Shown here: positions 8,374 to 18,646 of the stretch, one piece after another | How positions within the stretch are numbered: position 1 is the first letter of the stretch | How the letters are laid out: the number at the start of each line of letters is the position of its first letter | From: Variovorax sp. OAS795 | GTDB lineage: Bacteria; Pseudomonadota; Gammaproteobacteria; Burkholderiales; Burkholderiaceae_C | Assembly (NCBI RefSeq): GCF_040546685.1 | Contig: NZ_JBEPOH010000001.1 | Coordinates: forward strand, 124,001 to 188,000 | Reading direction: 5' to 3' | DNA: 64,000 nucleotides | Translations under genes and position numbers: made by a program | Notes under the pieces: generated by a model | What the model was told of the DNA's origin: nothing | Database searches by the model: none | Seen by the model: the letters and a program-made list of their open reading frames with translations, nothing else

Positions 8374-9978
8374 CTACTGGACGGAGACGTTGAAGCATGT
8401 CAGCGCTCCGGAATTGTTGAGGTCCGATACGGCAAGGACGTACGCCCCGGCCGACAGGCTGACCGTGTTGCTTTCCCGTGCAATCAGGCCGCCCCTGAAG
8501 ATGTCGAAATCGGGATTGGAGCCGGCCGGCCCTCCGTTGACGACGATCTGGTAACTCCGGCTGGCAGGGGCGTTGAAGCGAAGGTAGGAGAAGCTGCCAT
8601 GCTTGTTGTCCGTGCCGGCCGAGTTGGACACGCAGGCCTGGACCGGGGCGCCGCCGACGGTTGCCGTCCGGTACATCGGCAGCGTGACCGGGATGCCGCC
8701 GTCGTTGGTCTCGGCGCCGCCGTAGGGATCGTTGTCGGTCGCGTGGATGTTCTGGGCGGCCAGCAGGTTGGCCAGCGCCGAGGCGCTCGCCGGCGCGGTG
8801 GCATTGAAGGCCGCCGAGAACGGATGGATCGACGTCACGGCCGCGCCGCTCCTGAAGAGAATGCCGGTCAGCGTGTCGTGGATCGGCTTGAAGCCGACCT
8901 GCTGGTTGAGGTTCCAGAAGATCGACTGGATCGAAGGTTCGCGGAACCAGCCGGGCGTCGTCGCGGCGCCGGCGGCAAGGTCGATGTTGATGCTGAACTG
9001 CGCCGCCGACTGCTGGGCACCGCCCGAATCGACATAGTTGCGCCGCTCGAGAGCGATGCCCGACCAGGCGTTGCCCCAGCCTTCGGAGAAGGCCAGCCGG
9101 CGGTCCAGGCGCTGGCTCTGCGAATGGGAGCCGCCCGCCGAGTCGTCGCGGCTGAAGGCCGACTGGTAGTAGTGCCCCCATTCGTGGGCGACGACCGAGT
9201 TGTCGTATTCGTCGGTGTCCACGTCTTCCTTGCCGAGCACGTAGATTTCGCGGCCGCTGCTCCTGCTGACGAAGAAGGTCGTGCCGATCTGCCCGGCCGC
9301 CACGGTGCCGGAAGAAGGCGCATTGTTCACGCTCCAGAAGACCCGCAGCGCCGGGAACGCCGTGGCGGGGGCGACCGACACCACCTTCTGCATGGCGCTG
9401 TAGACCGTGTCGAGCACGGAAAAAGGTGCCGCCACCCGGTCGCCCGTGTAGCTGGAGCCGCCCCAGCCCGACGGCGCATGGACGTCGCGCACCGTGGCGG
9501 CAACCGAACCGGACGAAAAGGCTGGCGTCTGCATGCTGTAGAGCGCACCCGATCGGGTGTTGTCGCGCACCGTGACATCCCAGCTTGCGCCCGGACCGCT
9601 GCGGGCCAGTTGCGCCTTGACGCGCACCGCGATTGCGGTATTGGCGGGCACCGACACCGAGTAGGCGCCGTTGCCGTCGGTGGTGGTCGCTGCCAGCTGC
9701 GCGGAGCTCGCTGCATCGAGCACTTCCAGCAGCGCGCCGCGCACCGGCCTGGGTGTGGCACTGGCATACACCAGCGTTCCGTTGGGATTGGGAACGGACT
9801 CGTAGGTGGCCGTGCCGCTCAGCGTAACCTGGCTCCCCGTCACCGGCGCGACCGGCAAAAAGGGAATGCCGCCACCACCGCCCCCGCCGCCCCCACCCCC
9901 GCCGCCGCAGCCGACGAGCAGCGCCGTTGCCGCGATGCATGCCATCACACCCGACGCGAAAGAGATGCCTTGTCTCAT
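8374..9978 (-). CDS. Lipoprotein zinc metallopeptidase with HEWGH motif
   Basis: A 534-residue protein. Residues 1-24 are a lipoprotein signal ending in LLVGC; Cys24 would be lipidated. It is followed by 13 consecutive glycines, a likely flexible tether. Residues about 45-120 look like a carboxypeptidase-regulatory or transthyretin-like beta domain ([15 protein letters not shown]...[11 protein letters not shown]). The catalytic segment is [11 protein letters not shown] (His265, Glu266, His269) and Glu299 in [10 protein letters not shown] is a good third zinc ligand, making it a gluzincin-like peptidase. The C-terminus resembles a pre-peptidase C-terminal beta domain ([21 protein letters not shown]). 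Substrate unknown. The ATG at 9978 gives the lipobox at the right distance. It lies downstream of the rpsJ terminator and so needs its own promoter. Confidence 0.82.
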   Translation of the reverse strand: MRQGISFASGVMACIAATALLVGCGGGGGGGGGGGGGIPFLPVAPVTGSQVTLSGTATYESVPNPNGTLVYASATPRPVRGALLEVLDAASSAQLAATTTDGNGAYSVSVPANTAIAVRVKAQLARSGPGASWDVTVRDNTRSGALYSMQTPAFSSGSVAATVRDVHAPSGWGGSSYTGDRVAAPFSVLDTVYSAMQKVVSVAPATAFPALRVFWSVNNAPSSGTVAAGQIGTTFFVSRSSGREIYVLGKEDVDTDEYDNSVVAHEWGHYYQSAFSRDDSAGGSHSQSQRLDRRLAFSEGWGNAWSGIALERRNYVDSGGAQQSAAQFSINIDLAAGAATTPGWFREPSIQSIFWNLNQQVGFKPIHDTLTGILFRSGAAVTSIHPFSAAFNATAPASASALANLLAAQNIHATDNDPYGGAETNDGGIPVTLPMYRTATVGGAPVQACVSNSAGTDNKHGSFSYLRFNAPASRSYQIVVNGGPAGSNPDFDIFRGGLIARESNTVSLSAGAYVLAVSDLNNSGALTCFNVSVQ

Positions 9979-10065
9979 GCTGTGCTGCCCTCGTTTTACT
10001 CCGGCGAATGCCTCTTCATGGATGGTGAAGCCGGCGCCACGGCGAGGATGCCACATCCGTGCGGC

Positions 10066-10103
10066 AAAAAACAAAGCCCGCCTGCATTTCTGCAGGCGGG
10101 CTT
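10066..10103 (-). terminator. Strong rho-independent terminator after rpsJ
   Basis: Perfect 13-bp stem AAGCCCGCCTGCA / TGCAGGCGGGCTT with a four-base loop. On the minus strand it is followed by TGTTTTTT. It starts 32 bases after the rpsJ stop and separates the str-tuf-rpsJ transcript from the peptidase gene and the rest of the S10 genes. Confidence 0.92.
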
Positions 10104-10134
10104 CGTCGACAGCGCGGCGCGGGGCCGCAGCGTC

Positions 10135-10449
10135 TTATTGCAGCTTGATTTCGACGTCCACGCCGGCCGGCAGGTCGAGCTTCATCAGCGCGTCCACGGT
10201 CTTGTCGGTGGGGTCGACGATGTCCATCAGGCGCTGGTGCGTGCGGATCTCGAGCTGGTCGCGCGAGGTCTTGTTGACGTGCGGCGAACGCAGGATGTCG
10301 AAACGCTTCATGCGGGTCGGCAGGGGCACGGGGCCCTTGACGATCGCGCCGGTGCGCTTGGCGGTATCGACGATTTCGGCTGCCGACTGGTCGATCAGCT
10401 TGTAGTCGAACGCCTTCAGGCGGATGCGGATTTTTTGCTTGGTAGCCAT
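10135..10449 (-). CDS. rpsJ: 30S ribosomal protein S10
   Basis: A 104-residue S10 ([21 protein letters not shown]...[11 protein letters not shown]...[18 protein letters not shown]). S10 binds 16S rRNA and, in other bacteria, NusB in antitermination of rRNA operons. It follows tuf by 22 bases and is the last gene of that transcript, because a strong terminator lies immediately downstream. In most bacteria it heads the S10 operon and continues into rplC; here it does not. Confidence 0.99.
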   Translation of the reverse strand: MATKQKIRIRLKAFDYKLIDQSAAEIVDTAKRTGAIVKGPVPLPTRMKRFDILRSPHVNKTSRDQLEIRTHQRLMDIVDPTDKTVDALMKLDLPAGVDVEIKLQ

Positions 10450-10471
10450 GATGATTCCTTTGCGTCCGGCT

Positions 10472-11665
<1,194 letters not shown>

Positions 11666-11771
11666 TTTTCAATCCTTGAAAGAGCATTCCCGTGTATTGG
11701 TTTTATGTCTGCATCCGATTGCTGGTTCGCCCCGCACGGGAACAGGGCGGCACCGGATCGCAGACAAGTTG

Positions 11772-11811
11772 GGGACAGAGCAAATTTGCTGCGCAAATCT
11801 TGGTCTGTCCC
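11772..11811. repeat. REP-like nested hairpin between fusA and tuf
   Basis: Outer arms GGGACAGA and TCTGTCCC enclose a second small hairpin ATTTGC-TGC-GCAAAT. The total is 40 bases, ending ten bases from the fusA stop. It resembles extragenic palindromes mobilised by REP-associated tyrosine transposases, but it could equally be a processing or attenuation site in the fusA-tuf mRNA. No transposase gene is nearby. Confidence 0.5.
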
Positions 11812-11820
11812 GCAAAGACA

Positions 11821-13920
11821 TTACTTTGCGCGAGCAGCCACGATGGCTTCGGCAACGTTGCGCGGAGCTTCGGCGTAGTGCTTGAACTCCATCGTGTACG
11901 TGGCGCGGCCTTGCGACATCGAGCGCAGCGTGGTCGAGTAGCCGAACATTTCCGACAGCGGCACTTCGGCCTTGATGGACTTGCCGCCACCGATCATGTC
12001 GTCCATGCCCTGCACCATGCCGCGGCGTGAGGACAGGTCGCCCATCACGTTGCCGGCGTAGTCTTCGGGCGTTTCGACTTCCACGGCCATCATCGGCTCG
12101 AGGATCACGGGGCTGGCCTTGCGGGCGCCTTCCTTGAAGCCGAAGATCGCGGCCATCTTGAAGGCCATTTCGTTCGAGTCCACGTCGTGGTACGAACCGA
12201 AGTGCAGCGTGACCTTGACGTCGACGACGGGGTAGCCCGCGAGCACGCCTTGCGTCAGCGCTTCGACAACGCCCTTTTCCACCGCGGGGATGTATTCGCG
12301 CGGAACCACACCACCCTTGATGGCGTCCACGAACTCGAAGCCCTTGCCGGCTTCCTGCGGCTCGAGCTTCAGGATGACGTGGCCGTACTGGCCCTTGCCG
12401 CCCGACTGGCGAACGAACTTGCCTTCGGCATCTTCGACGGTCTTGCGGATCGTTTCGCGGTAGGCAACCTGGGGCTTGCCCACGTTGGCTTCCACGCCGA
12501 ACTCGCGCTTCATGCGGTCCACGATGATTTCAAGGTGGAGCTCGCCCATGCCGGCGATGATGGTCTGGCCCGATTCCTCGTCGGTCTTGACGCGGAACGA
12601 AGGATCTTCCTGGGCGAGGCGCTGCAGGGCGATGCCCATCTTTTCCTGGTCGGCCTTGGTCTTGGGCTCGACAGCCTGCGAGATCACCGACTCCGGGAAC
12701 ACCATGCGCTCGAGCGTCACGATGGCCGCGGGATCACACAGGGTTTCGCCGGTGGTCACTTCCTTCAGGCCCACGCAGGCGGCGATGTCGCCGGCGCGGA
12801 TTTCGTTCACTTCTTCGCGGTTGTTGGCGTGCATCTGCACGATACGGCCGATGCGCTCCTTCTTGCCGCGCACCGGGTTGTAGACGCTATCGCCCTTGGT
12901 CAGCACGCCCGAATAGACGCGCACGAAGGTCAGCTGGCCCACGAACGGGTCGGTCATCAGCTTGAATGCGAGAGCCGAGAACTTCTCGCTGTCGTCAGCC
13001 TTGCGGGTGACAGGCGCTTCGTCTTCGTCCAGGCCGTTGACCGGCGGAATGTCCGTCGGCGCCGGCATGTATTCGATGACGGCGTCGAGCATGGCCTGCA
13101 CGCCCTTGTTCTTGAAGGCCGAGCCGCACAGCATCGGCTGGATTTCGCCCGCGATGGTGCGCTGGCGGATGGCCTTCTTGATTTCTTCCTCGGTCAGCTC
13201 GTTGCCTTCGAGGTACTTGTTCATCAGCTCTTCGCTCGCTTCGGCAGCGGCTTCGACGAGCTTTTCGCGGTATTCGTTGCAGACGTCGGTCAGGTTCGCG
13301 GGGATTTCACCGTAGGTGAAGGTCACGCCCTTGTCCTCGTCCCAGATGATCGCCTTCATCTTCACGAGGTCGACGATGCCCTGGAAGTGCTCTTCGGCAC
13401 CGATCGGGATCTGGATCACGACGGGGTTGGCCTTCAGGCGGTCCACCATCATCTGGCGCACGCGCAGGAAGTCGGCGCCGGTGCGGTCCATCTTGTTGAC
13501 GAACGCGAGACGCGGAACCTTGTACTTGTTGGCCTGGCGCCAGACGGTTTCCGACTGGGGCTGCACGCCGCCGACCGCGTCGTACACCATGACGGCGCCG
13601 TCGAGCACGCGCATCGAGCGCTCGACTTCAATCGTGAAGTCCACGTGGCCCGGGGTGTCGATGATGTTGATGCGGTGTTCTTCGAACTTGCCGGCCATGC
13701 CCTTCCAGAAGCAGGTGGTCGCAGCCGAGGTGATCGTGATGCCACGCTCCTGCTCTTGCTCCATCCAGTCCATCGTGGCGGCGCCATCGTGCACTTCACC
13801 GATCTTGTGGTTCACACCGGTGTAGAACAGGATGCGCTCGGTCGTCGTGGTCTTGCCGGCGTCGATGTGCGCGGAGATGCCGATGTTGCGGTAGCGCTCG
13901 ATGGGGGTCTTGCGGGACAT
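11821..13920 (-). CDS. fusA: Translation elongation factor G
   Basis: A 699-residue translocase GTPase. The G1 motif is [16 protein letters not shown]3 is DTPGHVDFT and G4 is NKMDRTGA; domains II to V follow, with domain IV sequence near [15 protein letters not shown]. Standard length. It follows rpsG and is separated from it by a 96-base gap holding a long hairpin. Confidence 0.99.
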   Translation of the reverse strand: MSRKTPIERYRNIGISAHIDAGKTTTTERILFYTGVNHKIGEVHDGAATMDWMEQEQERGITITSAATTCFWKGMAGKFEEHRINIIDTPGHVDFTIEVERSMRVLDGAVMVYDAVGGVQPQSETVWRQANKYKVPRLAFVNKMDRTGADFLRVRQMMVDRLKANPVVIQIPIGAEEHFQGIVDLVKMKAIIWDEDKGVTFTYGEIPANLTDVCNEYREKLVEAAAEASEELMNKYLEGNELTEEEIKKAIRQRTIAGEIQPMLCGSAFKNKGVQAMLDAVIEYMPAPTDIPPVNGLDEDEAPVTRKADDSEKFSALAFKLMTDPFVGQLTFVRVYSGVLTKGDSVYNPVRGKKERIGRIVQMHANNREEVNEIRAGDIAACVGLKEVTTGETLCDPAAIVTLERMVFPESVISQAVEPKTKADQEKMGIALQRLAQEDPSFRVKTDEESGQTIIAGMGELHLEIIVDRMKREFGVEANVGKPQVAYRETIRKTVEDAEGKFVRQSGGKGQYGHVILKLEPQEAGKGFEFVDAIKGGVVPREYIPAVEKGVVEALTQGVLAGYPVVDVKVTLHFGSYHDVDSNEMAFKMAAIFGFKEGARKASPVILEPMMAVEVETPEDYAGNVMGDLSSRRGMVQGMDDMIGGGKSIKAEVPLSEMFGYSTTLRSMSQGRATYTMEFKHYAEAPRNVAEAIVAARAK

Positions 13921-13940
13921 GATTTACTTTCGGGTTAAAT

Positions 13941-13991
13941 GCGTTGAGCGCTGGGCCTCGAGCCCGGGCGACATCGCCCGGCGCTCAACGC
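13941..13991. promoter_or_regulatory. Long hairpin in the rpsG-fusA spacer
   Basis: Sixteen-base arms, GCGTTGAGCGCTGGGC (13941-13956) and GCCCGGCGCTCAACGC (13976-13991), pair with a single mismatch or wobble. The loop contains CCGGGCG-ACAT-CGCCCGG partners that allow an alternative fold. There is no U-tract, so it is more likely a processing or translational-control structure than a terminator. Confidence 0.5.
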
Positions 13992-14016
13992 CCAACGCCC
14001 AAGCGAAGTTTGATTC

Positions 14017-14490
14017 TTAGAAGCGGAAGTGGCTGAAAGCGCGGTTGGCTTCTGCCATGCGGTGCACTTCGTCGCGCTTCTTCATGGCACCGCCACGGCC
14101 TTCCGTGGCTTCCATGAGTTCGTTGGCCAGGCGCAGGGCCATCGACTTTTCGCCGCGCTTGCGGGCGGCTTCCTTGATCCAGCGCATCGACAGGGCGAGG
14201 CGGCGGACGGGACGGACTTCGACCGGCACCTGGTAGTTGGCACCGCCGACGCGGCGCGACTTGACTTCGACCATCGGCTTCACGTTGTTGATGGCAACGG
14301 TGAAGGCCTCGAGCGGGTCCTTGTCGGGGTTCTTCTTCTCGATGAAGTCGAGCGCGCCATAAATGATGCGCTCGGCGATCGCCTTCTTGCCGCCTTCCAT
14401 GATCACGTTCATGAACTTCGACAGCTCGACATTGCCGTACTTGGGATCCGGCAGGATTTCACGTTTGGGGACTTCGCGACGACGTGGCAT
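14017..14490 (-). CDS. rpsG: 30S ribosomal protein S7
   Basis: A 157-residue S7 ([20 protein letters not shown]...[23 protein letters not shown]). It nucleates assembly of the 16S rRNA head and in enteric bacteria regulates the str operon by binding the rpsL-rpsG spacer. The spacer here is 153 bases long, enough for a structured site, but I could not identify the S7-binding fold. Confidence 0.99.
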   Translation of the reverse strand: MPRRREVPKREILPDPKYGNVELSKFMNVIMEGGKKAIAERIIYGALDFIEKKNPDKDPLEAFTVAINNVKPMVEVKSRRVGGANYQVPVEVRPVRRLALSMRWIKEAARKRGEKSMALRLANELMEATEGRGGAMKKRDEVHRMAEANRAFSHFRF

Positions 14491-14643
14491 GTTACTAACC
14501 TCTTTGCTTCAGTTGGCACCGTTTCCGGCACCGCGAGAGCCATTCCGGACTCTCACTTACTCGACCCGACATTGGGTCACTTCGTTCGATGTGCCCGCCA
14601 AGGCAACCGAACACCGTTTGTTTGTTTCTGGCAACAGGAAGGC

Positions 14644-15021
14644 TTAAGCCTTCTTGGGACGCTTCGCGCCGTACTTGGAACGCGACTGCTTGCGGTCTTT
14701 CACGCCTTGCAGGTCGAGCGAGCCGCGCACGATGTGGTAGCGAACACCGGGCAAGTCCTTGACACGACCGCCGCGAACCAGCACGACGCTGTGTTCCTGG
14801 AGGTTGTGGCCTTCGCCGCCGATGTAGGAAATGACTTCGAAGCCGTTGGTCAGGCGGACCTTGGCAACTTTACGAAGCGCCGAGTTGGGCTTCTTTGGCG
14901 TCGTGGTGTAGACGCGGGTGCAGACACCGCGGCGTTGCGGCGAGTTCTGCATGGCAGGGCTCTTCGAATTGATCTTTTCGACCGTTCGACCCTGACGCAC
15001 CAGTTGATTGATGGTTGGCAT
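14644..15021 (-). CDS. rpsL: 30S ribosomal protein S12
   Basis: A 125-residue S12 with the canonical [12 protein letters not shown] start, the [21 protein letters not shown] segment and the [18 protein letters not shown] segment, the two places where streptomycin-resistance changes map. Lys in KKPNSALRK and Lys in VKDLPG are the usual sensitive-type residues. First gene of the str operon, with a promoter overlapping the end of the upstream dacC-type gene region. Confidence 0.99.
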   Translation of the reverse strand: MPTINQLVRQGRTVEKINSKSPAMQNSPQRRGVCTRVYTTTPKKPNSALRKVAKVRLTNGFEVISYIGGEGHNLQEHSVVLVRGGRVKDLPGVRYHIVRGSLDLQGVKDRKQSRSKYGAKRPKKA

Positions 15022-15150
15022 GAATGAATTAGTCCCAAAACAACCCGGCCTTTGGCTCTGAACCGCCCTCGTCCTTGACGTGACGCAAGGACAAGGAAGC
15101 CGGGAATAACGAAAACGTGAAACCCTTCGGAAAATTCCGAAAAGCCCACG

Positions 15151-15179
15151 AGTATAGCAGGCGGCCCCGCGGCCAGCAA
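15151..15179 (-). promoter_or_regulatory. Probable promoter of the rpsL-rpsG-fusA-tuf-rpsJ operon
   Basis: Minus strand TTGCTG, 17 bases, TATACT. The start would be near 15144, giving a leader of about 120 bases before rpsL. The leader contains GTCCTTG-N8-CAAGGAC, a hairpin of seven base pairs, around 15070-15092. Confidence 0.65.
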
Positions 15180-15195
15180 TTGCCGCGAGCAGGCG

Positions 15196-16365
15196 TTACT
15201 TGATCCAGAGCCTCACGGCGTCCCAGGCGCGGCCGAAAATGCCCGCCTGCTCGACGCCTTCGAGCGCGACCAGCGGAACGTCGGCCAGGGGCTGGTCGTC
15301 CAGGGTCACCTTGAGCGAGCCCACGGACTGGTACTTCGTGAACGGCGCCACCAGCGGATCGGGCCGCGCCACCTGGGTCTTGATCTTGTTGGCGGTACCG
15401 GCGGGTACCGCCACCACGATCGCGTCGGGCCGGCCCAGCTTGAGCGTGTTGACCTTGCCCTTCCAGACCGCGGGGGTGGCGGCCGGCTGGCCAGCGTCGA
15501 ACAACCGCACGGCGTCGTAGGCGGTGTAGCCCCAGTTCAGCAGCTTCTGCGATTCGTTCGCGCGCACGGTCTCGCCGGAGGCGCCCAGCACGATCGACAG
15601 CAGGCGGCGGCCGCCGGTCAGGTTGGGAAAATCGCGCTTGGCGGTGGCAATCATGCAGTAGCCGGCCGCATCGGTATGGCCGGTCTTGAGGCCGTCGACC
15701 GTGGGGTCGCGGAACAGCAGCAGGTTGCGGTTGGTGTCGTTGGTCGACGGCGTGCCGGGATAGCGGTACTTCTTGATCGCGTAGTACTTGGCTTCCTCGG
15801 GGAAGTCGCGCACCAGGCGGGTCGCCAGGATGCTCAGGTCGCGCGCCGTGGTGGTGTGGCCGGAGGCCGTGAGCCCCTCGGGGTTCTTGTAGCTGGTGTT
15901 CTTCATGCCCAGCGCCTTGGCCTGGGCGTTCATGAGCTCGACGAAATGCTCCACCGTACCGCCCACGCCTTCGGCCAGGGCCACGGTGGCGTCATTGCCC
16001 GACTGGACGATGAGGCCCTTGATCAGGTCTTCGACCGGCACCTGCATCTTCGGGTCGATGAACATGCGCGAGCCGGGCATCTTCCAGGCGCGCTGGCTGA
16101 CGGGCATGGTCTGGGTCAGCGTGATCTTCTTGGCGCGCAGCGCGTCGAACACGATGTAGGCCGACATCAGCTTGGTGAGGGAGGCCGGCTCGACCGGGCT
16201 GTCGATGTCCTTCTGGGCCAGGATCTGGTTGGCCGTGACGTCAAGCAGCAGGTAGCTGCGCGCGGCAACTTCCGGTGGCGCCGGCACCTGGGCGGCGGCA
16301 ATCATGCAGACCGATGCGGCGGCGGTCAGCACCAGGGCGCGAAACGCGTCAAGAAAACGATTCAT
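15196..16365 (-). CDS. D-alanyl-D-alanine carboxypeptidase, PBP5/6 family
   Basis: A 389-residue periplasmic peptidase that trims the terminal D-Ala of peptidoglycan pentapeptides. A signal peptide covers residues 1-26 (ending IAAAQ). The penicillin-binding motifs are all present: SLTK with Ser62 and Lys65, SGN at 122-124, and KTG at 227-229. A C-terminal beta domain follows, ending in FGRAWDAVRLWIK, an amphipathic helix that anchors such proteins to the inner membrane. Close relatives are called dacC or dacA; I cannot decide between them. Confidence 0.94.
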   Translation of the reverse strand: MNRFLDAFRALVLTAAASVCMIAAAQVPAPPEVAARSYLLLDVTANQILAQKDIDSPVEPASLTKLMSAYIVFDALRAKKITLTQTMPVSQRAWKMPGSRMFIDPKMQVPVEDLIKGLIVQSGNDATVALAEGVGGTVEHFVELMNAQAKALGMKNTSYKNPEGLTASGHTTTARDLSILATRLVRDFPEEAKYYAIKKYRYPGTPSTNDTNRNLLLFRDPTVDGLKTGHTDAAGYCMIATAKRDFPNLTGGRRLLSIVLGASGETVRANESQKLLNWGYTAYDAVRLFDAGQPAATPAVWKGKVNTLKLGRPDAIVVAVPAGTANKIKTQVARPDPLVAPFTKYQSVGSLKVTLDDQPLADVPLVALEGVEQAGIFGRAWDAVRLWIK

Positions 16366-16380
16366 GGGGAGAGATGGGGA

Positions 16381-16407
16381 GAAAACGAAAACAAGCCCGA
16401 GGGGCTT
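16381..16407 (-). terminator. Terminator of the alpha/beta hydrolase gene
   Basis: AAGCCC-GAG-GGGCTT stem directly after the stop codon, followed on the minus strand by GTTTTCGTTTTC. It separates the hydrolase unit from the DD-carboxypeptidase gene. Confidence 0.72.
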
Positions 16408-17046
16408 TCATGCGATGCCCGCGCGCAGATGGCGCACGACCAGGCTCTTGAGCAGCGGCAATTGTCCGTGAAAGAAATGCCCGCCCCCGGGGACAACCGT
16501 GACAGGAAGTGACTGCGGCCGCGCCCAATCCATGACGGCCGACAGCGGCACCGTGTCATCGGCCTCGCCATGGACCACCAGCGTGCGCTCGTGCGCGTCG
16601 GCCGGCAGCGTGGCCACGGCAAAACGCGAGGCGGCCGTGCCGACGAGCACCAGCTGCCGAATGTCGCGCGAAGCCCAGAGCGTTTCGGCCGCGCAGCTCG
16701 CCACGAAGGCGCCGAACGAAAACCCCGCAATGGCCAGCGGGCCTTCCGGGGCGAGCTGTTCGACGACCTTCAGCATGTCCTCGCGTTCGCCGCGCCCCTC
16801 GTCGTGCACGCCCTCGCTCGCACCCACACCGCGGAAATTGAAGCGCACCGCGGTCCAGCCGCAGGCGACGAACGCGCGCGCCAGGGTCTGCACCACCTTG
16901 TTGTCCATGGTGCCGCCGAACAGCGGATGCGGATGGGCGATGACCGCGGTGCCGCGCGTGACGTCGGCCTCGGCCGGCCGGTCTCGCTGGACCTCGATGA
17001 GGCCGGCCGCGCCCTGGAGGCGGATCTTTTCGGTCTGGGAGTTCAT
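16408..17046 (-). CDS. Alpha/beta hydrolase of the dienelactone-hydrolase-like clan
   Basis: A 212-residue soluble hydrolase. The nucleophile elbow is GFSFGAF, the acid lies in HGEADDTVP and the base in GGGHFFHG, and the oxyanion region is HPHPLFGGTMDN. This sequence type matches the small COG2945-like hydrolases whose natural substrate is unknown. It is transcribed with the ferredoxin-like gene upstream (72-base gap) and ends at a terminator. Confidence 0.88.
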   Translation of the reverse strand: MNSQTEKIRLQGAAGLIEVQRDRPAEADVTRGTAVIAHPHPLFGGTMDNKVVQTLARAFVACGWTAVRFNFRGVGASEGVHDEGRGEREDMLKVVEQLAPEGPLAIAGFSFGAFVASCAAETLWASRDIRQLVLVGTAASRFAVATLPADAHERTLVVHGEADDTVPLSAVMDWARPQSLPVTVVPGGGHFFHGQLPLLKSLVVRHLRAGIA

Positions 17047-17118
17047 GGTGCTGGGAATGGAGCGGCCCGGCGGCCGCGGGCGGGGTGCACGGTACGAGCG
17101 CGGGATGTCCGCAAAAGT

Positions 17119-17472
17119 TCAGCGGCCGACATCCGGAGGCAGCACGAGGCGCTCGACCACCTTGCCGTTCTTCAGGTGCGACTCGACGATCTCGTCGATG
17201 TCTTCGGCATCGACGAAGGTGTACCAGACCGCTTCGGGATAGACGACCGCCACGGGCCCGCCTGCGCACCGGTCCAGGCAGCCCGCCTTGTTGACCCGCA
17301 CCTTGCCGGGGCCGGCCAGCCCCGCTTCCTTGACCTTGGACTTGCAGCGGTCGAAGCCTTGCTGGGCGTTGTGCAGGGCGCAGCAGTCTTCCCCGTTCTT
17401 GCGCTCGTTGAGGCAGAAGAAGATATGGCGGCCGTAGTAGCCGCGCGGCGCGGCGGGAGTGGAACTGGGCAT
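17119..17472 (-). CDS. Thioredoxin-like [2Fe-2S] ferredoxin
   Basis: A 117-residue protein. The N-terminal YYGRHIFFCLNER and the cysteine pairs in NGEDCCALH, FDRCKSK and AGCLDRCAGGPVAVVYPEAVWY match the thioredoxin-like ferredoxin family that binds a [2Fe-2S] cluster and transfers electrons. The partner is unknown. It lies between the VanZ-like gene and the hydrolase on the same strand. Confidence 0.9.
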   Translation of the reverse strand: MPSSTPAAPRGYYGRHIFFCLNERKNGEDCCALHNAQQGFDRCKSKVKEAGLAGPGKVRVNKAGCLDRCAGGPVAVVYPEAVWYTFVDAEDIDEIVESHLKNGKVVERLVLPPDVGR

Positions 17473-17516
17473 CGGGCGATTTTAGTGAGGCGCGACTGCG
17501 CCATCGGGCGACGGGG

Positions 17517-18632
17517 TCAGCTGGCCGGGCGTCCGCGGCGCGACAGTGCGGCCACCACGTAGGCCAGCACCGCGAACGGCCACACCCAGCCCAGCCATTG
17601 CGCGAGCCCATGGAAGCGGATGAAGCGCCCCTGCTCCCAGGTGGCCAGCGTCTGCGCGAAGTACGCGCTCTCGGGCGCCTGGTTCAACAGGCTCAACTGG
17701 ATCACCAGGCCCACCAGCAGCAAGGCCGCGCACAGCCGCCGCGGCGCGCCCAGCAGCAGCACGCCCGCGAACAGGGCGCTGGCAATGCCGACCTGCACCG
17801 GCAGGCCCAGCCAGGCCCACGCATGCTCCGGGCCGTAGCTCAGCGCAGCCGACAGCGCCGAGGCCCCGATGCCGGCCAACAGCGTGAGCGGCAGCAGCAC
17901 CGCACGCCGCGCCACCGTGCGTGTCACCAGGAAGGCCAGCAGGCACGGCACCAGCGCCCCGAGCATCACGCACAGCAGCTCCACGGCGGGCACCAGCGGT
18001 TCGAGCTCGAACTGGCGAAGCGGCATCCAGTCGATGAAGGGCGTGTCGAGCAACCATTCCGAGATGGCGACTTCGAGCCGCTCGAACACCTGGCCGAGCC
18101 CGAAGGTCACGGCCGCGGGAAACAACAGCGCGATGGGCCACAGCGCCAGCAGCACCAGCGCGCCGCGCGATTCTTCGACAAACCACTGCGAGCGCGCGCG
18201 GCTCCAGTGCGCCACCGCGCCGAGGCGCTCCAGGCCGGCCGCCAGCATGGCGCCCAGGAGCGCGCCCGAGGTATTGAGGCCCAGGTCGACGTTCGAGGGA
18301 ATGCGTGCGGGAAGGTAGCTCTGCAGCGTCTCCATCGCAAAAGCCACCGCGGCGCCGGCCAGCGTTGCGCGCAGCATGGCGCGCCAGACACTGGCATCCC
18401 TTCGCGTGCGCAGCACGGCCAGCGCACAGAGAAACCCGAAGGGCACGTAGCCGCCCACGTTGATCGCGAAATCGAAGCCCGTCCAGTATTTGGGCCACGG
18501 TGCCGACAGGTAGGCCCAGGGGGCGATGCCCTGGTCGCGCCAGTCCGCAAACGGATAGAGGCTCGCATAGACGATCAGCGCCGCATAGGCGAGCGCCAGG
18601 GGCAGCGCGGCGGTCTTGTGCTGCGGCTCCAA
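17517..18632 (-). CDS. VanZ-family multi-spanning membrane protein
   Basis: About 371 residues with some nine to ten hydrophobic segments. The first part carries the VanZ pattern: ASLYPFADW, then NVGGYVPFGFL, then METLQSYLPARIPSNVDLGLNTSGALLGA. The biochemical role of VanZ proteins in such bacteria is not established. No ATG precedes the first membrane helix; I chose the TTG at 18632 because GGAAAG lies about five bases upstream and it falls just after the hemJ stop. The start is uncertain. The frame remains open further upstream inside hemJ. Confidence 0.8.
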   Translation of the reverse strand: MEPQHKTAALPLALAYAALIVYASLYPFADWRDQGIAPWAYLSAPWPKYWTGFDFAINVGGYVPFGFLCALAVLRTRRDASVWRAMLRATLAGAAVAFAMETLQSYLPARIPSNVDLGLNTSGALLGAMLAAGLERLGAVAHWSRARSQWFVEESRGALVLLALWPIALLFPAAVTFGLGQVFERLEVAISEWLLDTPFIDWMPLRQFELEPLVPAVELLCVMLGALVPCLLAFLVTRTVARRAVLLPLTLLAGIGASALSAALSYGPEHAWAWLGLPVQVGIASALFAGVLLLGAPRRLCAALLLVGLVIQLSLLNQAPESAYFAQTLATWEQGRFIRFHGLAQWLGWVWPFAVLAYVVAALSRRGRPAS

Positions 18633-18646
18633 GTTTTCTTTCCGGC

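Noticed and set aside
8359..8374. One long fused protein covering the small exported protein and the peptidase in another frame
   Set aside because: The 707-residue frame from 9940 to 7817 only makes sense in its last 180 residues, which start with their own signal peptide; the rest is a shadow of the peptidase gene.
9862..9907. Phase-variable poly-G tract in the metallopeptidase lipoprotein gene
   Set aside because: The glycine run is encoded by mixed GGC, GGG and GGT codons, so there is no long single-base tract prone to slippage.
14491..14643. tRNA gene in the rpsL-rpsG spacer
   Set aside because: No cloverleaf with TTCGA-type T-arm and acceptor stem could be assembled.
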